From: Morganella morganii
Lineage (GTDB): Bacteria; Pseudomonadota; Gammaproteobacteria; Enterobacterales; Enterobacteriaceae
NCBI RefSeq assembly: GCF_003996855.1
Contig: NZ_NRQY01000002.1
Span: forward strand, 131,236 to 195,235
Direction: 5' to 3'
Length of the DNA stretch: 64,000 nucleotides
The stretch's first letter is position 1. The number at the start of each line of letters is the position of its first letter. Below the pieces are notes generated by a model. It was not told the origin of the DNA. It saw only the letters and a list, made by a program, of their open reading frames with translations, and did not search any database. Below, in pieces: positions 47,519 through 56,382 of the stretch. The translations under genes and the position numbers were made by a program.

Positions 47519-48622
47519 ATGTTAAAAGTGATCCAATCCCCGGCCAAATACATTCAGGGTCCGGACGCGCTTTACCATGTGGGTAAATACATCAGACCAT
47601 TAGCGGAAAAAACGTTGGTGATTGCTGATAAATTTGTCCGCGAACTGGTGGGCGATATTGTGAATGACAGCCTGAGCGAATACGACGTCAGCGGTGTCTC
47701 TGAAACCTTCGGCGGCGAATGTACTCATGAAGAAATCGACCGTCTGACCAAACTGGCGAAAAACCATAAATGCCAGGCGGTACTGGGTGTCGGCGGCGGT
47801 AAAACACTGGATACCGCCAAAGCCGTGGCGCATTTTGCCAAACTGCCGGTTATTATTGCCCCGACTATCGCGTCAACAGATGCGCCGACCAGCGCACTGT
47901 CCGTTATCTATAATGAACTCGGTGCGTTTGACAGCTACCTGTTCTATCCGCAGAACCCGAACGTGGTGGTGATGGATACCAATATCATCGCCCGCGCACC
48001 GGCACGTCTGCTGGTTGCCGGTATGGGTGATGCACTGGCCACTTACTTTGAGGCGCGTGCATGCAGCGCAGCCGGAAAAGCCACCATGGCAGGCGGAAGC
48101 ACCACACTGGCGGCACTGGCACTGGCTAATCTCTGCTTTGATACACTGCTCAGTGACGGCATCAAAGCCAAACTGGCCGTGGAAGCCGGCGTCAGCACCA
48201 AAGCCGTGGAAAATATCATTGAAGCCAACACCCTGCTCAGCGGGCTGGGCTTTGAAAGTGCCGGGCTTGCGGCTGCACATGCTATCCACAACGGCTTTAC
48301 CGCCCTGGAAGAGTGCCACCACATGTACCACGGTGAAAAAGTGGCGTTCGGCACCCTCGTGCAGTTAGTGCTGGAAAATGCCCCGGCGGAAGAGCTGGAA
48401 ACCGTGCTGGAATTCTGCGCGCAGGTCGGCCTGCCGATTACCCTGGAAGAACTGGGTATAGACAGCATCGGTACCGAGCTGGAAGAGAAAGTGATGGCAG
48501 TTGCCGAACTGAGTTGTGCGGACAACGAAACCATCTACAACATGCCATTTGAAGTTGATTCTGACCAGGTTTATGCCGCGATTATGGCTGCTGACCGTAT
48601 GGGTCGTGACTGGCTGTATTAA
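47519..48622 (+). CDS. gldA: GldA, glycerol dehydrogenase
   Basis: A 367-residue NAD-dependent iron-type alcohol dehydrogenase that interconverts glycerol and dihydroxyacetone. The NAD-binding loop is [15 protein letters not shown] (about 90-104). Metal ligands are Asp in [13 protein letters not shown] (about 171), His in [10 protein letters not shown] (about 254) and His in [10 protein letters not shown] (about 271). The ATG was chosen because AGGAG lies 7 bases upstream, and it gives exactly the E. coli length; a TTG two codons earlier is the alternative. No dha genes are nearby. Confidence 0.95.
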   Translation: MLKVIQSPAKYIQGPDALYHVGKYIRPLAEKTLVIADKFVRELVGDIVNDSLSEYDVSGVSETFGGECTHEEIDRLTKLAKNHKCQAVLGVGGGKTLDTAKAVAHFAKLPVIIAPTIASTDAPTSALSVIYNELGAFDSYLFYPQNPNVVVMDTNIIARAPARLLVAGMGDALATYFEARACSAAGKATMAGGSTTLAALALANLCFDTLLSDGIKAKLAVEAGVSTKAVENIIEANTLLSGLGFESAGLAAAHAIHNGFTALEECHHMYHGEKVAFGTLVQLVLENAPAEELETVLEFCAQVGLPITLEELGIDSIGTELEEKVMAVAELSCADNETIYNMPFEVDSDQVYAAIMAADRMGRDWLY

Positions 48623-48656
48623 TTTCCGGATTATCTGCTGAGTTGTTGTTTTTCTG

Positions 48657-48695
48657 ATCCCCGCACCGCGTCAGCAGTGCGGGGATTTATTTATT
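48657..48695 (+). terminator. gldA terminator
   Basis: ATCCCCGCAC and GTGCGGGGAT form a perfect 10-bp stem with a 10-base loop, followed by TTATTTATT. It begins 35 bases after the gldA stop. Confidence 0.82.
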
Positions 48696-48787
48696 ACAGA
48701 TTAATCCGGCTTATCATCCGGGATGAATCGGGTATGTTCATATAAGTATAATAAAAGAATATATACCTATCACATGGAAAAGTAATA

Positions 48788-49527
48788 ATGCGCATAATGC
48801 ATTACCTTATCTCCGGTATCATCACCGCCCTGCTGACAGGCTGCGGCAGCTATGATTCTATCAACCGCAGTATTGTCAGCGACAAAGTGCTTAAATCCAC
48901 CGACGCTTTCAAACCCACCGTCACCAACCGAAGCGAAGACAGTATTATTGGTTTTTCTTATGACCCGAAGAAAAAAGAGTTTCTGATCGCCGGTGAAACC
49001 TATTCATATATTGCGCCGGTCGCGGAAAAAGTGCAGTTCATCATTGATACCCCCCGCTATCCGCGATAATATCCGCGTTCTGTATCGTGACGAAAAAGGC
49101 TGGGGAGTATGGCGGTATATATTAGTTGATGATAATGGTACCCCGCTGGAAAAACCGGTACTTAACGACCTCACTCTGATTATGTGTTTTAACAGCACAG
49201 TGCCGCAGTCTCAGATCGATGAATACAAAAAAGCCTTTGAACGCAAACGGATTTATTTTGCGCCACACCTGAAAGAGCCGTGCTTTTATTTCCCGCTGGG
49301 TGACAGCCGCGCACAACTCTTTGCCAGCACCGCAGAATCAAAACGGGCGGCGAAAACCAGACTGCCGCGCCCGTTCCCGTACCTGCTTGATACGGTCACA
49401 ACCAAAGATAAGGCATTTGGAATCTCAGAACCGCAAAGCCACCGCCCTGTCTCCGTTTGCCGCCGCCGCTGACGGCGTGCTGACATTCGGACAGTATCTG
49501 GCGCTACCTTTCATCATGTGGTTTTAA
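48788..49527 (+). pseudogene. Lipoprotein gene with two frameshifts
   Basis: Three frames in succession read like one lipoprotein of about 245 residues. The first has a signal peptide with lipobox LTGC (about residue 18) and ends early at 49069. The second continues from IRDNIRVLYRDEKGWGVWRY; the join is a C6 run at 49050-49055, where one C less restores the frame. The third supplies the end, KATALSPFAAAADGVLTFGQ followed by YLALPFIMWF, with the shift somewhere around 49415-49430. I do not recognise the family. It is the first of four lipoprotein genes in a row. Two indels in one small gene suggest either decay or poor base calling. Confidence 0.55.
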
Positions 49528-49539
49528 GGGAATATTGAT

Positions 49540-50149
49540 ATGATGAAAAAAGGGGGTTCTTGTATTTTTTCTGCTCCCGCTGCTCAGCGGCTGTATGTCC
49601 GATGAAGAGTGGCGTGCCATGCAAATCTCGCGACAGGCCGCCGGAGAGCGGGAAATCTGTAAAAAAGGCGCGATCACCCTCGGGCGGGACTATGCACTGG
49701 CCGGTATCGGCAGTGCGCCGGGGCTGGCTGAATACACCGCACTATGTGAAAAACATGACTTTGTAATTAACCGCAGTCAGTGGGACAGCGGCTACAAAAG
49801 CGGCAGTCAGTTGTACTGCGAGCCTTTGCAGGCCTATAACACCGGTAAACAGAATTACACCTATCAGGCAAGCCGCTGCAAAAAGAAACCCGCACAGATT
49901 TCGCAACTGAATAATGCCTGGCAACTGGGGCTGCGCTGGGCAGAAATAAATCGTCAGATCAGCGAACTGGAAACGAGTTATAACGACCTGGACAGCATGG
50001 ACAAAGAAGATGCCCGCGAAGCCCGCCATCTGCTGCGCCGTCTGAAACAGGAACAGCGGGATGCGGAGCGGACACTGCGTCAGTACCGCAGCAGGCTGAG
50101 TGCACTCGACAATCAGAATCTTTCTGCCATCGTGAAATATAACGGATAA
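49540..50149 (+). pseudogene. DUF2799-like lipoprotein with a frameshift in the signal peptide
   Basis: From ATG 49540 the frame reads MMKKGG and then stops after 21 codons. With one G fewer in the G5 run at 49552-49556 it reads MMKKGVLVFFLLPLLSGC, a perfect lipoprotein signal, and continues openly to 50149. The mature part contains the motif NRSQWDSGYKSGSQLYC and a C-terminal coiled coil (about residues 145-185). It is a paralogue of the next gene, which has QWDAGYQQGLKEGYC at the same place. As given, only an unlikely internal start could produce protein. Confidence 0.7.
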
Positions 50150-50152
50150 ACC

Positions 50153-50848
50153 ATGATAAACCGATTACCCGTCCTTCTGCCTGCGCTGCTGCTGAGTGCC
50201 TGCGGAACAATTGGTGACGCCCGCGACAGCTATAACTACTCTCTGTATACCGCCTCTCCGGCGGGGATCGCGGAAAAACAGGCACGTGAGGCGCAACAGG
50301 CTGAAGAAGCCCGGATTGCGCGCGAAAAAGAGAAGCAAACCTGTCTGTCCTATCAGCGTGACTGGCGTGCCGCCGGCTACAATACCGGCAGCGCTGGCGG
50401 AAATCCGCAATATTACAACAGCATTCTGCGTGAGTGTCAGGCGCACAATCTTACGTTCAGCCGCGTACAATGGGATGCCGGATATCAGCAGGGGCTGAAA
50501 GAGGGATACTGCGTGTATGAAACTGCATTGTATATCGGGACAGAATACGCATTTGACCAGATGATGGCGCAATGTACACCACTGCTTTCCGCCCGGCAGC
50601 AGCAAAATATGCAGATTTTTTATCAGAAAGGACAGATTATCTCGCAACTGAAATCTGAGCTGTCAGAGGCAAAATATGATCTGTCAAAACTGGAGGATAA
50701 ACTGCACTACAGCCGTGATGAAGAGATAACCCGTGAAGATCGCCGGGAATACCGCAGCCGGCAGCGGGAGGTCAGTGATTTACAGTATGAACTGGAGCTG
50801 ATGCACTCAGAGGCACAACGTCTGCTTTTGGAGACCGGAAGCCGGTAA
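50153..50848 (+). CDS. DUF2799 family lipoprotein
   Basis: A 231-residue lipoprotein. The signal peptide ends with lipobox LLSAC at about residue 17. An Ala/Glu/Arg-rich segment follows (about 42-62), then the DUF2799-like region with NLTFSRVQWDAGYQQG (about 99-114) and paired Cys residues. The C-terminal third is a charged coiled coil. No Lol-avoidance signal (Asp at +2) is present, so an outer-membrane location is likely. The function is unknown. It begins 3 bases after its broken paralogue, so the two probably arose by tandem duplication. Confidence 0.82.
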   Translation: MINRLPVLLPALLLSACGTIGDARDSYNYSLYTASPAGIAEKQAREAQQAEEARIAREKEKQTCLSYQRDWRAAGYNTGSAGGNPQYYNSILRECQAHNLTFSRVQWDAGYQQGLKEGYCVYETALYIGTEYAFDQMMAQCTPLLSARQQQNMQIFYQKGQIISQLKSELSEAKYDLSKLEDKLHYSRDEEITREDRREYRSRQREVSDLQYELELMHSEAQRLLLETGSR

Positions 50849-50866
50849 ACCGGCCTCCGGAGGCTG

Positions 50867-51535
50867 TTATGCTGCCGGAAGCACTTCAGCAGCAATAGTA
50901 TCAACTGCTGCTTTCAGCTCCTGTAAGGTGATGGTCTGATCTTTATTGCTCATCTGTTCACCTTTATTTTTCCGGATTGCTTCAAGATACGGCTTTTTCG
51001 AGACTGAATCGGTGATTTTCCATTCAAAGTAGACCGATGTATCCGCATCACGGTTGCCGATTGCCAGCTGTGTTCCGGCGACAATCAGCATCACCGGTAA
51101 GACCTCATAGGGTTTGAAATCTTTATTGGTGACCTTAACGGCGGTCACCACTCCCTCAAAACGCAGCACACCCGGGGCGGCGGTTTCCGTCAGCAGATAC
51201 TGTTTTGCCAGCTCACTTTTAATCTGCTGATTAATGTAACTGAGCAGAACCGTCATAAACTGTTTGCCCATTTTATTATTTTCATTCAGCGGCTTAAAAA
51301 CAACCGGCGTGAAAATCAGCTTTGCTTTCGGGCTTTCAGCGGTGAAATCTTCAGATAACCAGGATTTAATCACATGACTGGAGGCGGTGTCGGTTTCGGT
51401 CAGACGCTGATAATCACTCAGAAAATCAGATTGTTCGGTGGTATCCGGCAGACGGTTCGAACAGGCAGACATCAGGAATGCCATTGACGCGGCGATAATA
51501 TATTTAGTGACGGAATGTGATGCAAAATTGTTCAT
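50867..51535 (-). CDS. DUF3313 family lipoprotein
   Basis: A 222-residue lipoprotein with lipobox LMSAC at about residue 25. The mature part contains SDYQRLTETDTASSHV and KLIFTPVVFKPLNENNK, typical of DUF3313, and a hydrophobic LPVMLIVAGTQLAIGN segment. The function is unknown. It is convergent with the DUF2799 gene and ends 18 bases from it. It is downstream of glpC on the same strand but is separated from it by a terminator. Confidence 0.8.
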   Translation of the reverse strand: MNNFASHSVTKYIIAASMAFLMSACSNRLPDTTEQSDFLSDYQRLTETDTASSHVIKSWLSEDFTAESPKAKLIFTPVVFKPLNENNKMGKQFMTVLLSYINQQIKSELAKQYLLTETAAPGVLRFEGVVTAVKVTNKDFKPYEVLPVMLIVAGTQLAIGNRDADTSVYFEWKITDSVSKKPYLEAIRKNKGEQMSNKDQTITLQELKAAVDTIAAEVLPAA

Positions 51536-51636
51536 TTCTCTCTCATGATGTTAATGATTTTTTTTAATTCGTCGCAATGCTAGCATCGGGCAGAAGAGGG
51601 AAATGAATAGAAAATGCGGTTTATATCACATAAAAA

Positions 51637-51654
51637 ACGCGCCCTCAGGCGCGT
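51637..51654 (-). terminator. glpABC terminator
   Basis: ACGCGCC-CTCA-GGCGCGT forms a 7-bp stem; on the minus strand six T follow. It comes 6 bases after the glpC stop. Confidence 0.85.
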
Positions 51655-51660
51655 TCAGAG

Positions 51661-52857
51661 CTATGCAAGCGCCCGCGCCAATAACGATATCGGGTGCTCG
51701 CATTTTTTGCCGGTGGACATCTCAATCTGCCATTTGCAGGTTTCACAGTCACTGATCACCAGATCAATCCCGCTCTCCTCTATCTGACGGAACAGCGGGG
51801 AACCAATCGCCTGTGATGTTTCGTAATTTTCCTTTTTAAACCCGTAAGTTCCGGCGATACCACAGCACTGTGAATCAAGCACAATCAGCTCCACTCCGGG
51901 GATTGAGCGGATAAGCTCAAGGGAATAGGCCGTCCAGCCCATTTTTTCCATATGACACGGCGTGTGATAGCCGACCTTCAGCGGCGTATGCCGCAATGCC
52001 GGTTTGCGCCCGTCCTGCATCAGCCGGTAAAGATAGCGCGTCACCAGATCAATGTTGTCGCGCAGCGGCGCGGTATCCACATCCAGGATATGCGGATATT
52101 CATCCCGCAGGGTAAAAGCGCAGGTGGAGGATGTCGCAATCACCGGCATCTTCTGTTCCACAATGGCTTTGGTGAGGGATTCCACATTCACCGCCGCCTG
52201 TTTTTTCGCCTGCTTTGCAAAACCGTTGGCGATCAGCGCCACACCACAGCATTTTTCCCGCTCCAGCAACTGCACGCCGATCCCCATGCTGTTAAACACA
52301 TTAATGACATCTTTACCAAGCTGCGGATGGTTATAATTTACATAACAACCGTGAAAGTACGCGACCTGTTCGCCGAAGTTATCCTGCTTTTCCTGCTGTT
52401 TTTTATACCAGCGGCGGAATGTGCCGAAAGAGTATTTCGGCAGCTCACGGCGGTGATCAATTTTCAGGGCGGTATCCAGCAGTTTACGTACCGGTTTCAG
52501 GCCGGTGATGGTATTAACCACCGGTGCAAACGGCGAGGAGAGTGATCCCATCAGATCGGTGTGGCTCAGAATCGCATCACGGATCTTCGGCCGTGACGGG
52601 TGATAAGCCAGTTTAGCGCGGGCAATAATATCGCCGATTTTCACATCAGACGGACACGCCACTTCACAACGTTTGCAGTTGGTGCAGAGGGTGAGCGCAT
52701 CATCATATAACATAGAATCTTTCAGCCGCAGCCGTTCGCCGTCAGGCCCCGCCTGTTTCGGTCCCGGATAATCCGGATTGACCTTCGCCACCGGGCAATA
52801 CGTTGTGCAGACGGTGCATTTGATGCAGTTTTCAAACTGAGTTTGTCCCGTACTCAT
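51661..52857 (-). CDS. glpC: GlpC, anaerobic glycerol-3-phosphate dehydrogenase subunit C
   Basis: A 398-residue iron-sulfur protein that anchors GlpAB to the membrane and passes electrons to menaquinone. Two [4Fe-4S] motifs are at the N terminus: CIKCTVCTTYCP (about 11-22) and CTNCKRCEVACP (about 58-69). Two CCG-type motifs (REKCCGVALIA and DSQCCGIAGTYG) bind further cofactor. Full length. It overlaps glpB by 4 bases. Confidence 0.96.
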   Translation of the reverse strand: MSTGQTQFENCIKCTVCTTYCPVAKVNPDYPGPKQAGPDGERLRLKDSMLYDDALTLCTNCKRCEVACPSDVKIGDIIARAKLAYHPSRPKIRDAILSHTDLMGSLSSPFAPVVNTITGLKPVRKLLDTALKIDHRRELPKYSFGTFRRWYKKQQEKQDNFGEQVAYFHGCYVNYNHPQLGKDVINVFNSMGIGVQLLEREKCCGVALIANGFAKQAKKQAAVNVESLTKAIVEQKMPVIATSSTCAFTLRDEYPHILDVDTAPLRDNIDLVTRYLYRLMQDGRKPALRHTPLKVGYHTPCHMEKMGWTAYSLELIRSIPGVELIVLDSQCCGIAGTYGFKKENYETSQAIGSPLFRQIEESGIDLVISDCETCKWQIEMSTGKKCEHPISLLARALA

Positions 52858-54140
52858 ACCTGTTCCTCCGTTACCGCTGCGCCAATCTGCGCCAGAATCT
52901 GTTCCGCTGCGTACATCGCAGTGACAAGAGAAACACCCGCACCGCAGCCCTCCTGTAACGGGTTATACCCGCCCAGCACCGCCCCGGCGGCATACAGGTT
53001 GGTGATAGTGCCATTCGCATCCGCCGGATGCAGATATGCATCTGTCGCCACCCCGGCTTCCAGATAGCGCTGACGGGCAAACAGATCTGCCGATGTCCAT
53101 TCCCGGCGCGGCAGGGTTTCGGTCAGATTCAGATTCAGCAGCGGCTCATAAATATGGTCAATATCACTCGCCAGCCCGTTACTGAAAAAACTGCCGGTGG
53201 CCAGCACAACGTGCTCTGCCTGTACCGGAATGTCACCGTGATTACGGGTAAACAGATGCGTAATCCGCTCACCGTCACGGCGGACAGAAATGACACTGTC
53301 CCCCGGCATAACAAATCCGCCCGCCCGGCGGAAACGGCTCAGCAGTGCCTGATGCAGACGTATCCCCAACAGTGACGACGGCAGCGTCGGTAACTGATAA
53401 ACCGTTTTATTCAGTTGCTGCTGTAAAAAAGCCACTCCGTCACTGTTCTCCGCGCCGAAACAGGCCGGTAAGATCAGTATCTGCTCAGTGATCCCGCTCT
53501 GCGCCAGCCCGGCGGCCAGTTCCTGCCGGTTCTGCGGCAGATCCAGCACACGGGCAATATTGACAGAGCGGAACTCACCCGGGTTATTGCGTAACTTATC
53601 CAGGCACGGCAGATGAAGGGTATATGCCTGTGCCGGATACCCCTGACGGGTAAGTGCGGCAGCGGCCATTTCCGCCTGAAAATCGAGAAAACCGGTGATG
53701 CCGACAACTGCGGCCGGCTGCCGGGTTTCCGTCATTTTTTCGGTCAGAACCGGCACCACATCCGGCGTCAGCCAGCTCATCCGCCACTGCCCGGCCGGGG
53801 TCAGACGCCAGTGATTACGCTCCGCCGATCCCTGCAACGGCAGGGTATCCTGCTGCAACAACGCCATCGCCTGTGACACTCCGCGGCGTACCGCACTTTC
53901 CCCTATCACACTGTAGGGATGTGCAGGGGCCTGATGTGCCAGCGCCGCCAGTGCCGACAGCGGCTCTGTGACCGGCTGTCCGTCCGGCAGCGCCGAGAGC
54001 AGATCCAATGATGCCGATGAGAAATGCAGCGCGCTCTGTCCGGCACTGATAATCGCACAGCTCAGACCGCTTTCTGCCAGCTTCACACCGCAGGAGAGTC
54101 CGGCAAGACCGCCGCCTGCAATAACCACATCATATTTCAT
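52854..54140 (-). CDS. glpB: GlpB, anaerobic glycerol-3-phosphate dehydrogenase subunit B
   Basis: A 428-residue flavoprotein subunit. The start MKYDVVIAGGGLAGLSCGVK holds the dinucleotide-binding GxGxxG-type loop. The C terminus contains YAAGAVLGGYNPLQEGCGAG, another flavin contact. The ATG was chosen because it begins this fold, and GGGGAG-like sequence precedes it; a longer frame into glpA is not needed. It overlaps glpA by 11 bases. Confidence 0.95.
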   Translation of the reverse strand: MKYDVVIAGGGLAGLSCGVKLAESGLSCAIISAGQSALHFSSASLDLLSALPDGQPVTEPLSALAALAHQAPAHPYSVIGESAVRRGVSQAMALLQQDTLPLQGSAERNHWRLTPAGQWRMSWLTPDVVPVLTEKMTETRQPAAVVGITGFLDFQAEMAAAALTRQGYPAQAYTLHLPCLDKLRNNPGEFRSVNIARVLDLPQNRQELAAGLAQSGITEQILILPACFGAENSDGVAFLQQQLNKTVYQLPTLPSSLLGIRLHQALLSRFRRAGGFVMPGDSVISVRRDGERITHLFTRNHGDIPVQAEHVVLATGSFFSNGLASDIDHIYEPLLNLNLTETLPRREWTSADLFARQRYLEAGVATDAYLHPADANGTITNLYAAGAVLGGYNPLQEGCGAGVSLVTAMYAAEQILAQIGAAVTEEQV

Positions 54141-55776
54141 GCTGTTCTCCCCGGTCTTCTGTCCCGCTGTTTTCCAGCCCGCACAATCCCTGGTACACCC
54201 AGCTGGTGAACTCACTTTCGCGCAGCGCATTCCCCCATGCCACCGGGCGCACACCTTTCCATCGTTCATTAAGGAAGTGCATCAGTCCGGCTTCGGATTT
54301 TTCCGCCGTGGTGACTTTCAGCTGAGTCAGCAGCTCCGCCGCACGACAGGCGCATAATTCGCCCTGGCAGGTACCCATACCGACACGGGTGCGGCGGCGC
54401 AGATCAAGCAGGTTATTCACTGTCAGGCTTTCCGCGGCATAACGCACCTCTCCGGCGGTCACCGCTTCACATTCACATACCAGGCTTTTATCCAGGCACG
54501 TGGTGTGCGGCAGCTCTGCCGCACGATCACCGTGGCGGTACACCGCCGATCCGCGCAGCGGTGCAGGCAGGGAAATTACTTTGCGCAATGTCTGTTCCGC
54601 CGAATGCGCCGAACCCGGCAGCGGCACATCCGCCGTGGAGCACGGCGCGGTTATGCCGAGCTTCGCACACACCATGTCGGTTGCCCGCTCTGCCATCAGT
54701 CGGTAAGTCATCAGCTTGCCGCCGGTGATGGTGAGGAAGCCGCGCAGTCCGTCACGTTTCTCATGATCCAGCAGCACAATCCCTCGGCTGATACTGCGTC
54801 CGGTCGGATCATCATCCGCCGCCACCAGCGGGCGGACACCCGCATATGCCCGCAGAATACGCGCCTGTGCCATCGCCGGTGCCAGTCGTGAGCCTTCCCG
54901 GATCAGGGTATCGACCTCATCCCCTGTGACGATCATATTGTCGATATCATCATAAGGAATATGAACTGACGTGGTGCCGATCAGGGAAATGGTATCCCCC
55001 GGCACCAGGATATCCGCATCACCGGGCTTGCGGCAGCGGTTGATCACGTGCTGGTTAAGACGGTGCCCGAGGATCAGCAGTGCGCCTTTGGCAGGCAGCA
55101 TACTGATATGCACGCCGGCAAAACCGGCGATGCGCTGACTCCAGATCCCCGCCGCATTCACCACGACCGGCGCATACAACGGATAACTGCGGTGATGACG
55201 GTGATCATAAACCTGCACACCAATCACCCAGTCACCCTGACGCAGCACATCCGTGACTTCATGATAGGTCAGCACCTGTGCGCCGTGCTCCCGCGCATCC
55301 AGCATATTGGCGGCCGTGAGGCGGAACGGATCAACTGTACCGTCGGGAACTTTTACCGCCCCGAGCAACGCCGGATTGACGGACGACTCAAAACGCAGCG
55401 CCTCCTCCGGGGACATCACCTGTGTATCAATTCCCGCCGCGCGGCAGGCATCAATAAACGTGGCCTGGTACGCCATCTCATCTTCCGGCAGTGTGATAAA
55501 CAGGCCGTCTGTTTCCTCAACACAGTGACGGGCGATTCGCCGCAAAATCCGGTTTTCCGAAATACACTCACAGGCGGATTCCGGATCAGTCACCGCGTAG
55601 CGGGCACCACTGTGCAGCAGGCCGTGATTACGGCCGGTCGCGCCGGTGGCGATATCAAACCGTTCCAGCAACAGAGGGCGCAGACCGCGCCGGGCACAAT
55701 CCCTGGCCATCCCGGCACCGGTTGCACCACCGCCGATGATAATGACATCGGCCTCATTGACAGGTGAATCAGACAT
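54130..55776 (-). CDS. glpA: GlpA, anaerobic glycerol-3-phosphate dehydrogenase catalytic subunit
   Basis: A 548-residue FAD enzyme that oxidises sn-glycerol-3-phosphate to dihydroxyacetone phosphate. The FAD loop is VIIGGGATGAGMARDCARRG (about 11-30), followed by GRNHGLLHSGARYAV. A C-terminal BFD-like [2Fe-2S] domain is visible in LVCECEAVTAGEV and RVGMGTCQGELCACR. First gene of glpABC, divergent from frdA. A CRP-like site and a possible GlpR site lie upstream. Confidence 0.96.
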   Translation of the reverse strand: MSDSPVNEADVIIIGGGATGAGMARDCARRGLRPLLLERFDIATGATGRNHGLLHSGARYAVTDPESACECISENRILRRIARHCVEETDGLFITLPEDEMAYQATFIDACRAAGIDTQVMSPEEALRFESSVNPALLGAVKVPDGTVDPFRLTAANMLDAREHGAQVLTYHEVTDVLRQGDWVIGVQVYDHRHHRSYPLYAPVVVNAAGIWSQRIAGFAGVHISMLPAKGALLILGHRLNQHVINRCRKPGDADILVPGDTISLIGTTSVHIPYDDIDNMIVTGDEVDTLIREGSRLAPAMAQARILRAYAGVRPLVAADDDPTGRSISRGIVLLDHEKRDGLRGFLTITGGKLMTYRLMAERATDMVCAKLGITAPCSTADVPLPGSAHSAEQTLRKVISLPAPLRGSAVYRHGDRAAELPHTTCLDKSLVCECEAVTAGEVRYAAESLTVNNLLDLRRRTRVGMGTCQGELCACRAAELLTQLKVTTAEKSEAGLMHFLNERWKGVRPVAWGNALRESEFTSWVYQGLCGLENSGTEDRGEQHEI

Positions 55777-55845
55777 GGGTTCCTCTCAGTCATTTTCCTT
55801 TATTATGGTTACAGCTTAGCCGTTTTTTCCTTTCCCATGATTGAT

Positions 55846-55865
55846 AATGAGCAAAAACGAAAACA
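55846..55865 (-). promoter_or_regulatory. Possible GlpR operator
   Basis: On the minus strand this reads TGTTTTCGTTTTTGCTCATT. The TTTCGTTTT core and the TCATT end resemble GlpR sites of enterobacterial glp genes. It lies 70-90 bases upstream of glpA. The resemblance is from memory and only moderate. Confidence 0.4.
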
Positions 55866-55900
55866 AATAACCAAAAAAAAGGAGCGAAAAAATCCATAGT

Positions 55901-55916
55901 CGTGATGAATATCACA
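55901..55916. promoter_or_regulatory. CRP-like site in the glpA/frdA divergent region
   Basis: CGTGA-TGAATA-TCACA matches 9 of 10 conserved positions of the CRP half sites TGTGA-N6-TCACA. Centred about 130 bases upstream of glpA. CRP control is known for glp operons. Confidence 0.6.
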
Positions 55917-56382
55917 TATCCGCAACATCAGGTATTTTTCTCAGAAAATACCCGTAAACCGACTGATTTTCCGCCGGTTTTCTGTCTGATTCACACCGCT
56001 GAGATTTAGTTATTGTCCTGCCGCGGATATGCGCTATGCTTTTAGCGCTAATTATATGTTTACCCTATATATTTTATGTAACCAAAATAAAACAAAACAA
56101 CTACACTTAAGTAATTACTTAGGTGATTACCTGAAATATCCGGTTATTCATCCGCAAAAATGCAAAATTAGCGCTTAAAACCCTTGGTTATATCAAATTC
56201 AAACGATCAGCTATTCGCTATACTTTGAACAGAATGTGATTTTATAACCAATTAATAACCGAAAATGATTAGCATTTTTATCAACTGAAAGGATTCGGTT
56301 ACTGATAACAATTTTGAGTACCTGTTTCAGATTTCGTTTTTACATTTTAACTTTCGATTTACCTGAACAATGGAGAAGCACA
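55917..56382. other. glpA/frdA divergent regulatory region with palindromes
   Basis: About 465 AT-rich bases without genes. It contains TTAGCGCTAA (56042-56051), a perfect palindrome, and a near copy TTAGCGCTTA at 56168-56177, 126 bases apart. It also contains TAAGTAATTACTTA (56108-56121), a perfect 14-bp palindrome in between. A partial FNR-like stretch, TTGGTTATATCAA, lies near 56184, but its spacing is one base short. Confidence 0.5.

Noticed and set aside
56184..56196. FNR site before frdA (TTGGTTATATCAA)
   Set aside because: The half sites are one base too close and the left half is imperfect, so it is not called as a site.
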